Positions 16,366 to 24,234 of a stretch of 64,000 nucleotides of DNA are shown here, in pieces. Source of the stretch: Schleiferilactobacillus harbinensis DSM 16991. Lineage in GTDB: Bacteria > Bacillota > Bacilli > Lactobacillales > Lactobacillaceae. The stretch's first letter is position 1, and each line of letters opens with the position of its first letter. The stretch is from NCBI RefSeq assembly GCF_000425885.1, contig NZ_KE384471.1, forward strand, positions 40,343-104,342. The letters run 5' to 3'. The position numbers and the translations under genes are program-made. The notes under the pieces were generated by a model. It saw only the letters and a list, made by a program, of their open reading frames with translations. It did no database searches and was not told the DNA's origin.

Positions 16366-17763
16366 TTATACTGTTGCCGGTTCCTTATCTAATTCGGCGG
16401 CAATCGGGTCTTTCACGGTTACGCCCGCTGCCGTGAGTTTCGCGATGGTATCCGCAAATTGCGGCAAGTGATCCTGATGGGCAATCAGTAATTCATCCAG
16501 GATGCGCTTCGCCGTATGCCCGCTGCGGATCACCGGATTCATGGTGAAGGCCTGCAGGGCTAAGCCGTAATTACCGGTGACGCCGGCTTCGCAGATAACC
16601 AATTCCATATTTTTCATCAGCTGCAGCCAGCCGCGTTCCGCCGGCGGCAGGGCCCCGAAGGCCATGGGGATAGCTCCGGCCGCGCCGATTTGGGCGGATA
16701 CTTCGACGACGTGGTCCTCTGGCAAGTCGGGAATCGCGCCATGATTGACAGTAGACACGACCATGTGGGTTTTCTTATTGGCGTATAGCGACGCAATGGC
16801 TTCACAGGCGGCGTCGGAATAATGCGCCCCGCCCCGTTCGGCTAACTGGGGCGGCTTCACGGCCAGGTTCGGGTCCTTGTAAAGTTCAAACAGCTCATGT
16901 TCCAGCCGCTTAACCTGCTGAGCCCGGGTGCCGACGCCTTCGTATTCTTCCAGCGCATGCGCCAACATTTCTTCTTCTCGATAGTAATACCGATGATAGC
17001 CGCAGGGTATCATCTGCATGTCGTCCAGCTGGGCGCGATAGAACGGCACGTCGAAGATGTTTTTGGGCAGACCGGCGTCATCGCTGTACATTTTGTCCAC
17101 GATATCCATGGTGACGTTTTTACCGGTTTCGTCCCATACTTTATGCCAGTGGAAGTGATCGATACCGGCAAACTTGTAGGTCAGCTGATCCAGGGTCTTG
17201 CCAATCAAGGGCGGTTCCGAAAGCATCGCGCCCACCGGCACGTTGCACAGGCCAATCACTTTGTCCCACTTGCCGTAAGTGGCAATGGCCTCGGTGATCA
17301 TACCGCTGGGGTTCGTGAAATTGACCAGCCAAGCGTCGGGGCAGAGTTCTTTCATATCTGCCACGATATCCAAAATGACCGGGATCGTCCGAAAGGCCTT
17401 GAAGATGCCGCCGGCCCCATTGGTTTCTTGCCCCAGCATACCGTAGCTGGCGGGAATGCGCTCATCCTTGATGCGGGCATTGAGTAAACCCACCCGGAAT
17501 TGGGTGGATACGAAATCAGCGTCCTTCAGGGCTTGACGCCGGTCCAGGGTGAGATGGATTTGCCAGTCGAGACCGGCTGTTTTGACCATCCGTTGGGCCA
17601 TGGCGCCAACGATGCGCAGCTTTTCTTCACCGGCAGGAATATCTACCAGCCAGATTTCTTTAATCGGTAATTCGTTTTGGCGTTTGATGAATCCTTCAAT
17701 CAGTTCGGGGGTGTAGCTGGACCCACCGCCGATGGTGACGAGTTTCAAGGCTTGACGGGACAT
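16366..17763 (-). CDS. GH4 family 6-phospho-glycosidase
   Basis: A 465-residue NAD+- and Mn2+-dependent glycoside hydrolase family 4 enzyme, closest in pattern to 6-phospho-beta-glucosidases (CelF/LicH). Visible are the NAD-binding GGGSSYTPELIEG (residues 12-24), NPSGM (151-155), the metal-binding CNVP (Cys173) and GIDHFHW (about 201). It cleaves sugars phosphorylated during PTS uptake. The ATG at 17763 follows AAAGGAG. It diverges from a LacI regulator with a palindrome between them, and the PTS EIIC at 20011 is the likely partner transporter. Alpha- versus beta-specificity cannot be settled from sequence alone. Confidence 0.9.
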   Translation of the reverse strand: MSRQALKLVTIGGGSSYTPELIEGFIKRQNELPIKEIWLVDIPAGEEKLRIVGAMAQRMVKTAGLDWQIHLTLDRRQALKDADFVSTQFRVGLLNARIKDERIPASYGMLGQETNGAGGIFKAFRTIPVILDIVADMKELCPDAWLVNFTNPSGMITEAIATYGKWDKVIGLCNVPVGAMLSEPPLIGKTLDQLTYKFAGIDHFHWHKVWDETGKNVTMDIVDKMYSDDAGLPKNIFDVPFYRAQLDDMQMIPCGYHRYYYREEEMLAHALEEYEGVGTRAQQVKRLEHELFELYKDPNLAVKPPQLAERGGAHYSDAACEAIASLYANKKTHMVVSTVNHGAIPDLPEDHVVEVSAQIGAAGAIPMAFGALPPAERGWLQLMKNMELVICEAGVTGNYGLALQAFTMNPVIRSGHTAKRILDELLIAHQDHLPQFADTIAKLTAAGVTVKDPIAAELDKEPATV

Positions 17764-17828
17764 AGGGAGGATCTCCTTTCGTATTGAACACATCGACATT
17801 TTCTTTGCTCACTGTTACTCTAAAGTAT

Positions 17829-17840
17829 GGGAATGTTCCC
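17829..17840. promoter_or_regulatory. Candidate LacI operator
   Basis: GGGAATGTTCCC is palindromic apart from its two central bases. It lies midway between the divergent GH4 and LacI genes, as expected for autoregulation and control of GH4. Confidence 0.45.
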
Positions 17841-17860
17841 AGGTCAAGGAGGTTTTTGAA

Positions 17861-18832
17861 ATAACTGCGACTATTTTTGATATTGCCCGGCTCGCCCAGA
17901 CATCGAAGTCCACAGTATCCCGGGTGATCAGCGGTAAAGGCTATGTGAGCCAAGAAAAGCGCCAGGCCATTCTTGCCGCCATCGATACGCTCCACTATGT
18001 GCCCAGCCAGGCCGCGCGCAATATGCGCCGCCAGCAGACCCACATCATCGGTTTTTTGATCAGCGACTATTTCCAACTCGCCGGCGAGTTTCTTACGGCC
18101 TTCGGGAAGGCCGCCGATGCGCAGGGCTACCACGTGAATGTCTATTTCACGCAAACCGCCGAGCGGGAACTGACGGTACTTAACGGCCTGATGGATCACA
18201 GTCTGGATGCGGCGTTCCTGCTCACTCGGCTGAATCATTGGGACCGGCTCACCCCGTATACCCAATTCGGCCCGCTGGCCACGTGGCAGCGGGTCGATTC
18301 ACCGGTCATCTATTCGTCTTATGTGGACCATTATCCGCTGTATATGCAATTGCTGCGGCGGCTGGCCGCCCAGGGTTACCGGCGCATCGGCAGTGTCTTC
18401 ACCGGCACCCGCCACGCCAACACCCAGGCCAAGTTGCAAGCCTTGAAGGACTTCCAAGCTGAAGACCCCGCCGTGGACACGAGTTGGATTCAGTATCATG
18501 AAGGCCAGCACGGCGCGGGCAGCCAAGCGGCCGATGTTTGGCTGACTACGCCGCAAAGGCCGGATGCGGTGATTTGTTTTTCGGATTACGTGGCGGCGGC
18601 GTTTATTGCCCATCTCCGGGAGGCTGCCATCCGCGTGCCCCAGGATGTGGCGGTGGTCGGCATGGATAACAGCGAGATCAGCCGCTTGATGGGCATCACG
18701 ACGGTGGACCTGCATATTGAAGCCCAGGCGGAGAACGATTTTGCCTATCTGTACAACCAGCTCAATGAGCCGCAGCAGCCCATGAAGCCAGTCGTGCCGA
18801 AAATTATTGAACGGCAAACCACAAATTATTGA
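17861..18832 (+). CDS. LacI family transcriptional regulator, start region damaged
   Basis: The frame holds a complete LacI-type regulator: the N-terminal HTH TIFDIARLAQTSKSTVSRVISGKGYVS, the hinge RNMRRQQTHIIGF and a periplasmic-binding-like effector domain ending in MDNSEISRLMGITTVDL. The frame is open from 17861, but its first codons are ATA ACT; no ATG, GTG or TTG lies in frame next to the AAGGAGG at 17846-17852. A TTG at 17856-17858 sits at the right place in another frame. One extra A after it would give M-K-I-T-A-T-I-F-D-I, the usual LacI start. A one-base deletion or read error in the A run is likely; otherwise an AUA start or the internal GTG 17924, which loses the HTH, would be used. 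Confidence 0.75.
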   Translation: MTATIFDIARLAQTSKSTVSRVISGKGYVSQEKRQAILAAIDTLHYVPSQAARNMRRQQTHIIGFLISDYFQLAGEFLTAFGKAADAQGYHVNVYFTQTAERELTVLNGLMDHSLDAAFLLTRLNHWDRLTPYTQFGPLATWQRVDSPVIYSSYVDHYPLYMQLLRRLAAQGYRRIGSVFTGTRHANTQAKLQALKDFQAEDPAVDTSWIQYHEGQHGAGSQAADVWLTTPQRPDAVICFSDYVAAAFIAHLREAAIRVPQDVAVVGMDNSEISRLMGITTVDLHIEAQAENDFAYLYNQLNEPQQPMKPVVPKIIERQTTNY

Positions 18833-18899
18833 AAGCGCGTGCATTTTACTCAAGTAAGCGCTATACTATCTATGTTCAACTTTTGGGGAAAAGGAAGCA

Positions 18900-18934
18900 G
18901 CGGGATATGCGCACCTGTGCATATCCCGCTTTTT
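18900..18934 (+). terminator. Terminator after the LacI gene
   Basis: GCGGGATATGC and GCATATCCCGC form a perfect 11-bp stem followed by five T. Confidence 0.85.
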
Positions 18935-18967
18935 ATGCCGTTTTTCACAATATAACGCCCGTTATCC

Positions 18968-18985
18968 TTGTGGCTTATCCCACAA
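18968..18985. promoter_or_regulatory. Inverted repeat in the aspG-type operon promoter region
   Basis: TTGTGG and CCACAA are separated by six bases, 56 bases before the glycosylasparaginase start. A CATAAT (19002-19007) downstream may be the -10. Candidate regulator site. Confidence 0.35.
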
Positions 18986-19040
18986 AAGCGGTTTCCTATG
19001 CCATAATTGTTCATATATCCATTGAAGGGAGCAGGAAGAA

Positions 19041-19991
19041 ATGACAATTGCAATGATTGGTACGTGGCGCATGGCGGAGACCGGGATCACCCCGGCGATG
19101 GCCGAATTGCGTGCTGGGGGCAGCGCAGGAGACGCTCTGGTAACCGCGATTAAAGCGGTGGAGGATTATCCGTATTACCAATCCGTCGGCTACGGCGGCT
19201 TGCCCAATGCAGCCGGTGTGGTGGAAACTGACGCGGCCTACATGGACGGCGATACCTTCCGCCTAGGGGCCATCGCCGGTGCCCGGGACATCGCCAACCC
19301 CATCGCGGTGGCGCAAGCGCTGAGCCAGGAAGCGGCTAACAACCTGTTGGTGGGTACCGGAGCCACCGAGTACGCCAGTACCCATGGTTTTCAGTTAAAA
19401 AATATGCTGACGGAACGCGCTGGTCAGAAATGGGAACAGAAGCGCCAGGAATTAGCCAGTAAGAACCTGAATCCCTATGACGGGCACGATACCGTAGGCA
19501 TGGTCGCGCTGGACGCTCAGGGCCGAATGACCGTGGGTACATCCACCTCTGGGCTGTTCATGAAGCGCACCGGCCGCGTGGGCGATTCTCCGCTGCCTGG
19601 GGCCGGCTACTACGTCGACAGTACAATTGGCGGGGCCGCGGCCACGGGCATGGGGGAAGACTTGATGAAAGCCAGCCTCAGCTACGAGACCGTTCGCCTG
19701 ATGGGCACCGGGCTTAGTGCCAGTGAAGCCCTGCGTCAAGCCGTATATCCGTTCATTGATCGGCTAACCAAAATTGGCCAGCATCCCCGGGAATTTTCCT
19801 ACGTTGCTTTGCGTCAGGACGGCGACTGGGGCATTGCGACGAATGTGGAATTCACTTTCGCCGTGGCTCAGGATGATGGCGCGACGCAAATCTATATTGC
19901 CCAGCCCAACGGCGACCAGCCGGATATTCGACCGGTCACGGCCGAGTGGCTGGCGGCAGACAAAGCCCGCCGGCAAGCACCATTAGCTTAG
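19041..19991 (+). CDS. N4-(beta-N-acetylglucosaminyl)-L-asparaginase
   Basis: A 316-residue Ntn hydrolase of the glycosylasparaginase family, which splits GlcNAc-asparagine into aspartate and the amino sugar. The precursor is cut before the catalytic threonine: T151 in GHDTVGMVALD. The second conserved block GTSTSG and the substrate loop RVGDSPLPGAGYY are intact. No signal peptide, so it acts inside the cell on imported substrate. ATG at 19041 follows GAAGGGAG. It leads an operon with a PTS EIIC and a PepV-like dipeptidase, downstream of LacI and GH4, which suggests catabolism of glycosylated asparagine or short glycopeptides. Confidence 0.9.
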   Translation: MTIAMIGTWRMAETGITPAMAELRAGGSAGDALVTAIKAVEDYPYYQSVGYGGLPNAAGVVETDAAYMDGDTFRLGAIAGARDIANPIAVAQALSQEAANNLLVGTGATEYASTHGFQLKNMLTERAGQKWEQKRQELASKNLNPYDGHDTVGMVALDAQGRMTVGTSTSGLFMKRTGRVGDSPLPGAGYYVDSTIGGAAATGMGEDLMKASLSYETVRLMGTGLSASEALRQAVYPFIDRLTKIGQHPREFSYVALRQDGDWGIATNVEFTFAVAQDDGATQIYIAQPNGDQPDIRPVTAEWLAADKARRQAPLA

Positions 19992-20010
19992 GAAAGGAGC
20001 GAAAAATGTC

Positions 20011-21297
20011 ATGAATAAATGGATGGAAAAACATGTCTTACCAATTGCGGTGAAATTGAGCAATAACGTGGTGCTCAAATCCATGCGGGATGGCTTCTTG
20101 ATCATTACCCCGCTGATCATCGTGACCTCAATCTTCTTGCTCCTGGGCAACTTCCCCATTCCCCATTGGGAAGAATTCTGGACCGGTGTCTTCGGCAAAG
20201 GGTGGATCGACTGGTTCACCGCCGTATCCAATGCCGTCTTCAGCTTTACTGGGATGCTGTCTTCCCTGGCAGTCGCCTATGCCTACGCGAAAAACCGCGG
20301 CGTGGATGCGATTCAAGGGGCGATCGTGGCCCTGGTCTCCTTCTTTATTTTGACCCCGACCACCATGGTCGTTGGCAAGAAGACCATTTCAGCCGTGAAT
20401 ACAACTTTTGTTGGCCCCAACGGGATCTTCCTCGGCCTGGTCATTGCTTTCGTCAGTGTGGAAGTCTACCGCTTCGCCGTCAAACGGCATTGGGAAATTA
20501 AAATGCCTGATGGCGTGCCGCCAGCGGTCACGGCCTCTTTCTCTGCCTTGATCCCCAGTGCCTGCGTCATTCTGGTGTTCTTCTTTGTCCGCTTGATTTT
20601 TACGTTCACCAGTTTCGGTACCGCATATCAATTTATTTATTCGATATTGCAAGCCCCGCTCAAGGACGTGGGCAACTCGCTGCCGTCCGTCCTGCTGTAT
20701 AATACGCTGTCCTCGCTGCTGTGGTTCTTCGGGATCAACGGCCCGGCGGTGGTCAACAGCGTCTGGTCACCGATTTTCTTCGTGCTGACCCAGGACAACC
20801 TGCACGCGTTCCAGCAACATCAGGTGCTACCCCATATTTATACCCAGCAATTCATTGATATGTTCACCACCTTTGGCGGCGGCGGTTCCACGTTGAGCCT
20901 GCTGATCGTCATTCTCTTCTTCTGCAAGTCCAAGCGCATGCGGGAACTGGCGAAACTGGCCTTGGTGCCGGGGATCTTCGGCATCAACGAACCAATCATC
21001 TTCGGCTTGCCGGTCGTCCTGAACCCGGTGATCGCGGTGCCGTTCATCATCACGCCCGTTTTGAATACTTTGATTGCCGGGCTGTGCTTCACCTGGGGTT
21101 GGATTCCGTATACCAACGGGGTGAATCTGCCCTGGACGACGCCCATCGGTTTCTCCGGCTGGCTGACCACCGGCAGCTGGCGGGGCGTGGTATTGCAGTT
21201 TATCCTCTTGATTCTCGGGTGTTTGATCTACTATCCTTTTGCCAAGGTTCAGGACCAGCAGTATTTGGAATCTGAATTGAAGGCCCAACAAGCGTGA
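20011..21297 (+). CDS. PTS EIIC, lactose/cellobiose family
   Basis: A 428-residue polytopic EIIC of the Lac/Cel family (CelB-like): it begins MNKWMEKHVLPIAVKLSNN and has GINGPAVVNSVWSP and the conserved NEPIIFGLP substrate-site motif. It moves and phosphorylates a sugar with separate EIIA and EIIB proteins, which are not encoded nearby and must be shared. It starts 20 bases after the glycosylasparaginase and overlaps the dipeptidase by four bases, so all three are one transcript. The substrate may be a beta-glucoside, chitobiose-like sugar or glyco-asparagine; the last is inference from its neighbours. Confidence 0.9.
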   Translation: MNKWMEKHVLPIAVKLSNNVVLKSMRDGFLIITPLIIVTSIFLLLGNFPIPHWEEFWTGVFGKGWIDWFTAVSNAVFSFTGMLSSLAVAYAYAKNRGVDAIQGAIVALVSFFILTPTTMVVGKKTISAVNTTFVGPNGIFLGLVIAFVSVEVYRFAVKRHWEIKMPDGVPPAVTASFSALIPSACVILVFFFVRLIFTFTSFGTAYQFIYSILQAPLKDVGNSLPSVLLYNTLSSLLWFFGINGPAVVNSVWSPIFFVLTQDNLHAFQQHQVLPHIYTQQFIDMFTTFGGGGSTLSLLIVILFFCKSKRMRELAKLALVPGIFGINEPIIFGLPVVLNPVIAVPFIITPVLNTLIAGLCFTWGWIPYTNGVNLPWTTPIGFSGWLTTGSWRGVVLQFILLILGCLIYYPFAKVQDQQYLESELKAQQA

Positions 21298-22613
21298 AAC
21301 CATTAGAGCAGAAATTTGAACAGCGGCTGGACCGTGATTGGCCAGCGATTACCGCCGCCCTGCGGCGCTTGATTGCCGTGCCGTCCGTAGAGGGCCCAGC
21401 AGCGCCCCGTGCGCCCTTCGGTGTCAACCCCCGGCAGGCGTTGACCACTGGGTTAGAAATTGCCCAAGAAGCCGACCTGACCACCGGCCTGGCTGGGGAC
21501 GCCGTCGGCTGGGGCGAATACCGTTCGCCAGCTGCCGCCACGGATGACTACGTCGGCATCGTCGGCCACTTGGATGTGGTGGCTGCCGGCAGCGGTTGGC
21601 ACACTCCGCCCTTCGAGTTAACGATTACGCCGACTCAGTTCTTGGGCCGCGGCGTTTTGGACAACAAAGGGCCCTGGTTGTCTGCCCTCTGGGCCCTGCG
21701 CTGGCTGGCGGAAGATGGTGCTCCGCTCAAGCGGCCCGTCCGCGTTCTCGCTGGCAGCAATGAAGAAAGCGGCAGTCAGGATATTCCTAAATACCTGGCC
21801 GAGCAGCCCGCGCCCATTTGGGGCTACACCCCCGATGGCAAATATCCCGTCGTCTACGGTGAACGGGGCATCCTGCGAGGCGCGATCACCTGGCCCATCG
21901 ACACTGCTGTGCTGGGTCCGCAATTCGCCATCAGTGGCGAATTCTCCCCGGCCATTGTTCCCGACCGGGCCGCCCTCACCTTCCCGGATGGTCATCAAGA
22001 ACACTTCCACGGGAAGAAAGCACCCAGTAACGCGCCAGAATTAGGCGACAATGTTTTAGATCACCTCACTGCCGCCGGTACCCAGCTGCCCGGCGGCGCC
22101 GGCGACTTGTTCCAGTGGTATCAAGCGCACTTTGCGGGGGCCTTTGCTGGCGAACACGCCAATATCCGCTTCACCGATCCGGTGAGCGGCGCACTGCAAT
22201 TAACGCCGTATCGTATTGCGCTTTCTGGCGACCACCTCACTCTGGCCTTCTCCATCCGTTATCCCTTAAATACGACGGAGGACGAAATTGTCAGCAACTT
22301 GCGCGGCCTGCTGCCGGCGGGGGCCGCCTTGACGGTGACCAGCCGCATGGCCCCGGTCAAACACGACCCCCACAGCCCGTTCATCCAGGCTTTGGCCAAG
22401 GTATACACCGATATCACCGGCACCGATGGCTCACCGGTCACCACCACCGGCGCCACTTATGCCCGCAGTATGCCCAATATTGTCGCTTTCGGTCCTTCCT
22501 TCCCCGGGCAAAAGGGGATCGCTCATAAGGAAGACGAGTGGCTGAATATTAGCGATTTCCGCCGCATGCTGGTGATCAATTACCTGAGCATCCAAGCCCT
22601 CGCAAACCTATAA
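21294..22613 (+). CDS. M20 family dipeptidase (PepV/Sapep-like)
   Basis: A 439-residue di-zinc peptidase. GHLDVV carries the first metal ligand and catalytic aspartate, GRGVLDNKGP the bridging aspartate, and NEESGSQD the general-base glutamate. The late HKEDEWLNI supplies another ligand. PepV-type enzymes cut dipeptides in the cytoplasm. The start is a GTG at 21294 that overlaps the EIIC stop (GTGA), indicating translational coupling. Its place after glycosylasparaginase and EIIC suggests trimming of peptide attached to the glycan. Confidence 0.85.
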   Translation: MKPLEQKFEQRLDRDWPAITAALRRLIAVPSVEGPAAPRAPFGVNPRQALTTGLEIAQEADLTTGLAGDAVGWGEYRSPAAATDDYVGIVGHLDVVAAGSGWHTPPFELTITPTQFLGRGVLDNKGPWLSALWALRWLAEDGAPLKRPVRVLAGSNEESGSQDIPKYLAEQPAPIWGYTPDGKYPVVYGERGILRGAITWPIDTAVLGPQFAISGEFSPAIVPDRAALTFPDGHQEHFHGKKAPSNAPELGDNVLDHLTAAGTQLPGGAGDLFQWYQAHFAGAFAGEHANIRFTDPVSGALQLTPYRIALSGDHLTLAFSIRYPLNTTEDEIVSNLRGLLPAGAALTVTSRMAPVKHDPHSPFIQALAKVYTDITGTDGSPVTTTGATYARSMPNIVAFGPSFPGQKGIAHKEDEWLNISDFRRMLVINYLSIQALANL

Positions 22614-22619
22614 ACGTTG

Positions 22620-22652
22620 ACACCGAATAGTTTTCACTATTCGGTGTTTTTT
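22620..22652 (+). terminator. Terminator after the dipeptidase operon
   Basis: CACCGAATAG and CTATTCGGTG stem with a T6 tail. Confidence 0.85.
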
Positions 22653-22677
22653 AATGGGCGATGTGCTACACTGTACG

Positions 22678-22703
22678 TATGAACACATGAGCATACATTC
22701 ATA
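22678..22703. promoter_or_regulatory. Candidate 12-2-12 metal-sensor operator
   Basis: An imperfect palindrome of two 12-base halves around a 2-base centre, with outer TATGAA and TTCATA and nine of twelve positions symmetric. This is the geometry of ArsR/SmtB-type (CzrA) zinc-sensor sites, and it lies just upstream of the CDF exporter start. No ArsR gene is in the window. Confidence 0.45.
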
Positions 22704-22738
22704 TGTTAGTGAAGCAATATTTCGAGAAAGCAGGTGTT

Positions 22739-23641
22739 ATGATGGCCCATGTTCATTCTCAACCCACGCCGCCGCAGGATCATACGGCAGCCTTCAAATG
22801 GGGCATTGGTTTAAACGCCGCCTTTATCATCATTGAGGGCGGGGTCGGTCTCGCGATGGGGTCTCTCGCCCTGGTGGCCGACGCTGGTCACAACCTTTCT
22901 GATGTCTTAGGGCTGGCCATTTCCTGGGCCGCGATGGCCCTCAGCCAGCGCGCGGCCACCAAGAAATTCACTTATGGTTACAAGCGCTCGTCTATTCTGG
23001 CCGCCCTGCTGAACGCCGTCATTTTGCTGGTGGCGATCGGCGGAATCATTATTGAGGCCTTGCAGCGTATCCAGCACCCAGCGCCGGTCTCCGGTTGGTC
23101 CGTGATCATCGTGGCGGCTGTCGGGGTGGTGATCAACGGTTTGACCGCTTTTCTCTTCCTTTCTGGTCAGAAACACGACCTTAACATTCGCGGCGCCTTT
23201 CTCCACATGGCTGCCGACACTGCCGTCTCCGTCGGGGTCGTCATTGCCGGCTTCGTGATGCTGTATACCGACTGGTACTGGCTGGACCCAACAATCAGTC
23301 TGATCATCGCGGTGATCATCCTGATCACCACTTGGCATCTGCTGATGGATGCCGCCCGGCTCTCCTTGGATGCCGTACCAAAGAATATCGACTTGGATAA
23401 GGTGCGGGAATCGCTGCTGGCAATCCCCAGTGTAATTGAGATCCACGACCTGCACATCTGGCCGTTGAGTACGACCGAGAACGCCTGTACCGTCCATCTG
23501 GTGCGCAACACCATGGCGGATAACAACGCCTTCCTGGAACGCTGCGACCGGCTGCTCACGTCCCAATACGATCTTTGTCATGTCACCACCCAGGTTGAGC
23601 TGGGCCGGCTGACCGATGAGTCCACGGATCATTCAGTATAA
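22739..23641 (+). CDS. Cation diffusion facilitator, zinc exporter type
   Basis: A 300-residue CDF antiporter of the CzcD/ZitB group with six membrane helices. The transport-site motifs are LVADAGHNLSD in helix 2 and LHMAADTAVS in helix 5, that is HxxxD pairs typical of zinc-selective members. The N terminus has HVHSQ and the C-terminal cytoplasmic domain has IHDLHIWPLS. It expels Zn2+ in exchange for H+. The ATG at 22739 (ATGATG) follows GAAAGCAGG. It is monocistronic with a terminator and a candidate metal-responsive operator. Confidence 0.92.
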   Translation: MMAHVHSQPTPPQDHTAAFKWGIGLNAAFIIIEGGVGLAMGSLALVADAGHNLSDVLGLAISWAAMALSQRAATKKFTYGYKRSSILAALLNAVILLVAIGGIIIEALQRIQHPAPVSGWSVIIVAAVGVVINGLTAFLFLSGQKHDLNIRGAFLHMAADTAVSVGVVIAGFVMLYTDWYWLDPTISLIIAVIILITTWHLLMDAARLSLDAVPKNIDLDKVRESLLAIPSVIEIHDLHIWPLSTTENACTVHLVRNTMADNNAFLERCDRLLTSQYDLCHVTTQVELGRLTDESTDHSV

Positions 23642-23652
23642 CGACCGGATAC

Positions 23653-23694
23653 AAAAATGCGGGCCGCCTGAGTTTTAGGCGATCCGCATTTTTT
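23653..23694. terminator. Terminator after the CDF gene
   Basis: AAAAATGCGG-GCCGCCT pairs with AGGCG-ATCCGCATTTTTT with small bulges. A/T tails on both sides suggest it also ends the convergent gene. Confidence 0.75.
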
Positions 23695-23701
23695 CGTCCG
23701 G

Positions 23702-23998
23702 TTATTCCCGGTACTTCGTCACTTTGTCCGCAATCGTCAAGCCCTTACTCTCCGGGAAATAGTTGATCTTAACGTACACCATCTGCGCGTCGGCCCCAGC
23801 TTTCACGGCCACTTTGGGCACTTCTTTGACAATGTCCATCAATTGGTCGTAATCGCCCTCCAAGCTGGTTTCAAAGGCACTGACATCGTAAGTGACGCCG
23901 GTGGACTTGATATAATCGAGCACCTTATCCACAATGGCTACCACTTTCTGCTTATCCGGATACATGGGCAGTACTTGAATCGCAACACTGGCATTCAT
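23702..23998 (-). CDS. Thiamine-binding protein, MTH1187/YkoF-like family
   Basis: A 98-residue ferredoxin-like alpha-beta protein of the MTH1187/YkoF (DUF77) family: it begins NASVAIQVLPMYPDKQKVVAIVDKVLDYIKSTGV and has the conserved YDVSAFETSLEGDYDQLMDIV. Relatives bind thiamine or its pyrimidine part. No signal peptide or lipobox, so it is intracellular. A TPP riboswitch and a terminator stand directly before it and support a thiamine-related role. It is alone in its transcript, unlike ykoF, which sits with an ECF transporter in Bacillus. Its exact job, storage or salvage, is unknown. Confidence 0.85.
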   Translation of the reverse strand: MNASVAIQVLPMYPDKQKVVAIVDKVLDYIKSTGVTYDVSAFETSLEGDYDQLMDIVKEVPKVAVKAGADAQMVYVKINYFPESKGLTIADKVTKYRE

Positions 23999-24025
23999 CT
24001 GTCAATCACTCCTTGGGGAATAGCA

Positions 24026-24069
24026 AAAGGCCCTGACCGCCGTCAAGATCACAGCTAGCCAGGGCCTTA
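24026..24069 (-). terminator. Expression-platform terminator of the TPP riboswitch
   Basis: On the minus strand AAGGCCCTG and CAGGGCCTTTT form a stem between the TPP aptamer and the gene. It is the likely off-state when TPP is bound. Confidence 0.75.
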
Positions 24070-24079
24070 CACCACATGA

Positions 24080-24182
24080 ATGCGGACTACCATCCGCAAC
24101 TCCCTACGCCAGCATGATCTGACAGGTTCAAAGGGTCGCGGGTCACACCCGCCTCTCAGCCGCTAACGCGACTCCCCTGCTA
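24080..24182 (-). promoter_or_regulatory. TPP riboswitch (THI element)
   Basis: Read on the minus strand, the conserved blocks are in order: GGGGAG, GCTGAGAGG, ACCCTTTGAACCTG(TC) and GCTGGCGTAGGGA. The extra P3 arm GCGGGTGTGACCCGC lies between them. It controls the thiamine-binding protein gene, repressing it when thiamine pyrophosphate is plentiful. Confidence 0.95.
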
Positions 24183-24234
24183 TTCGATTTTTTGATTCCC
24201 CAACAGAATACTCGGAAATGGGGCGTGGCGCAAG

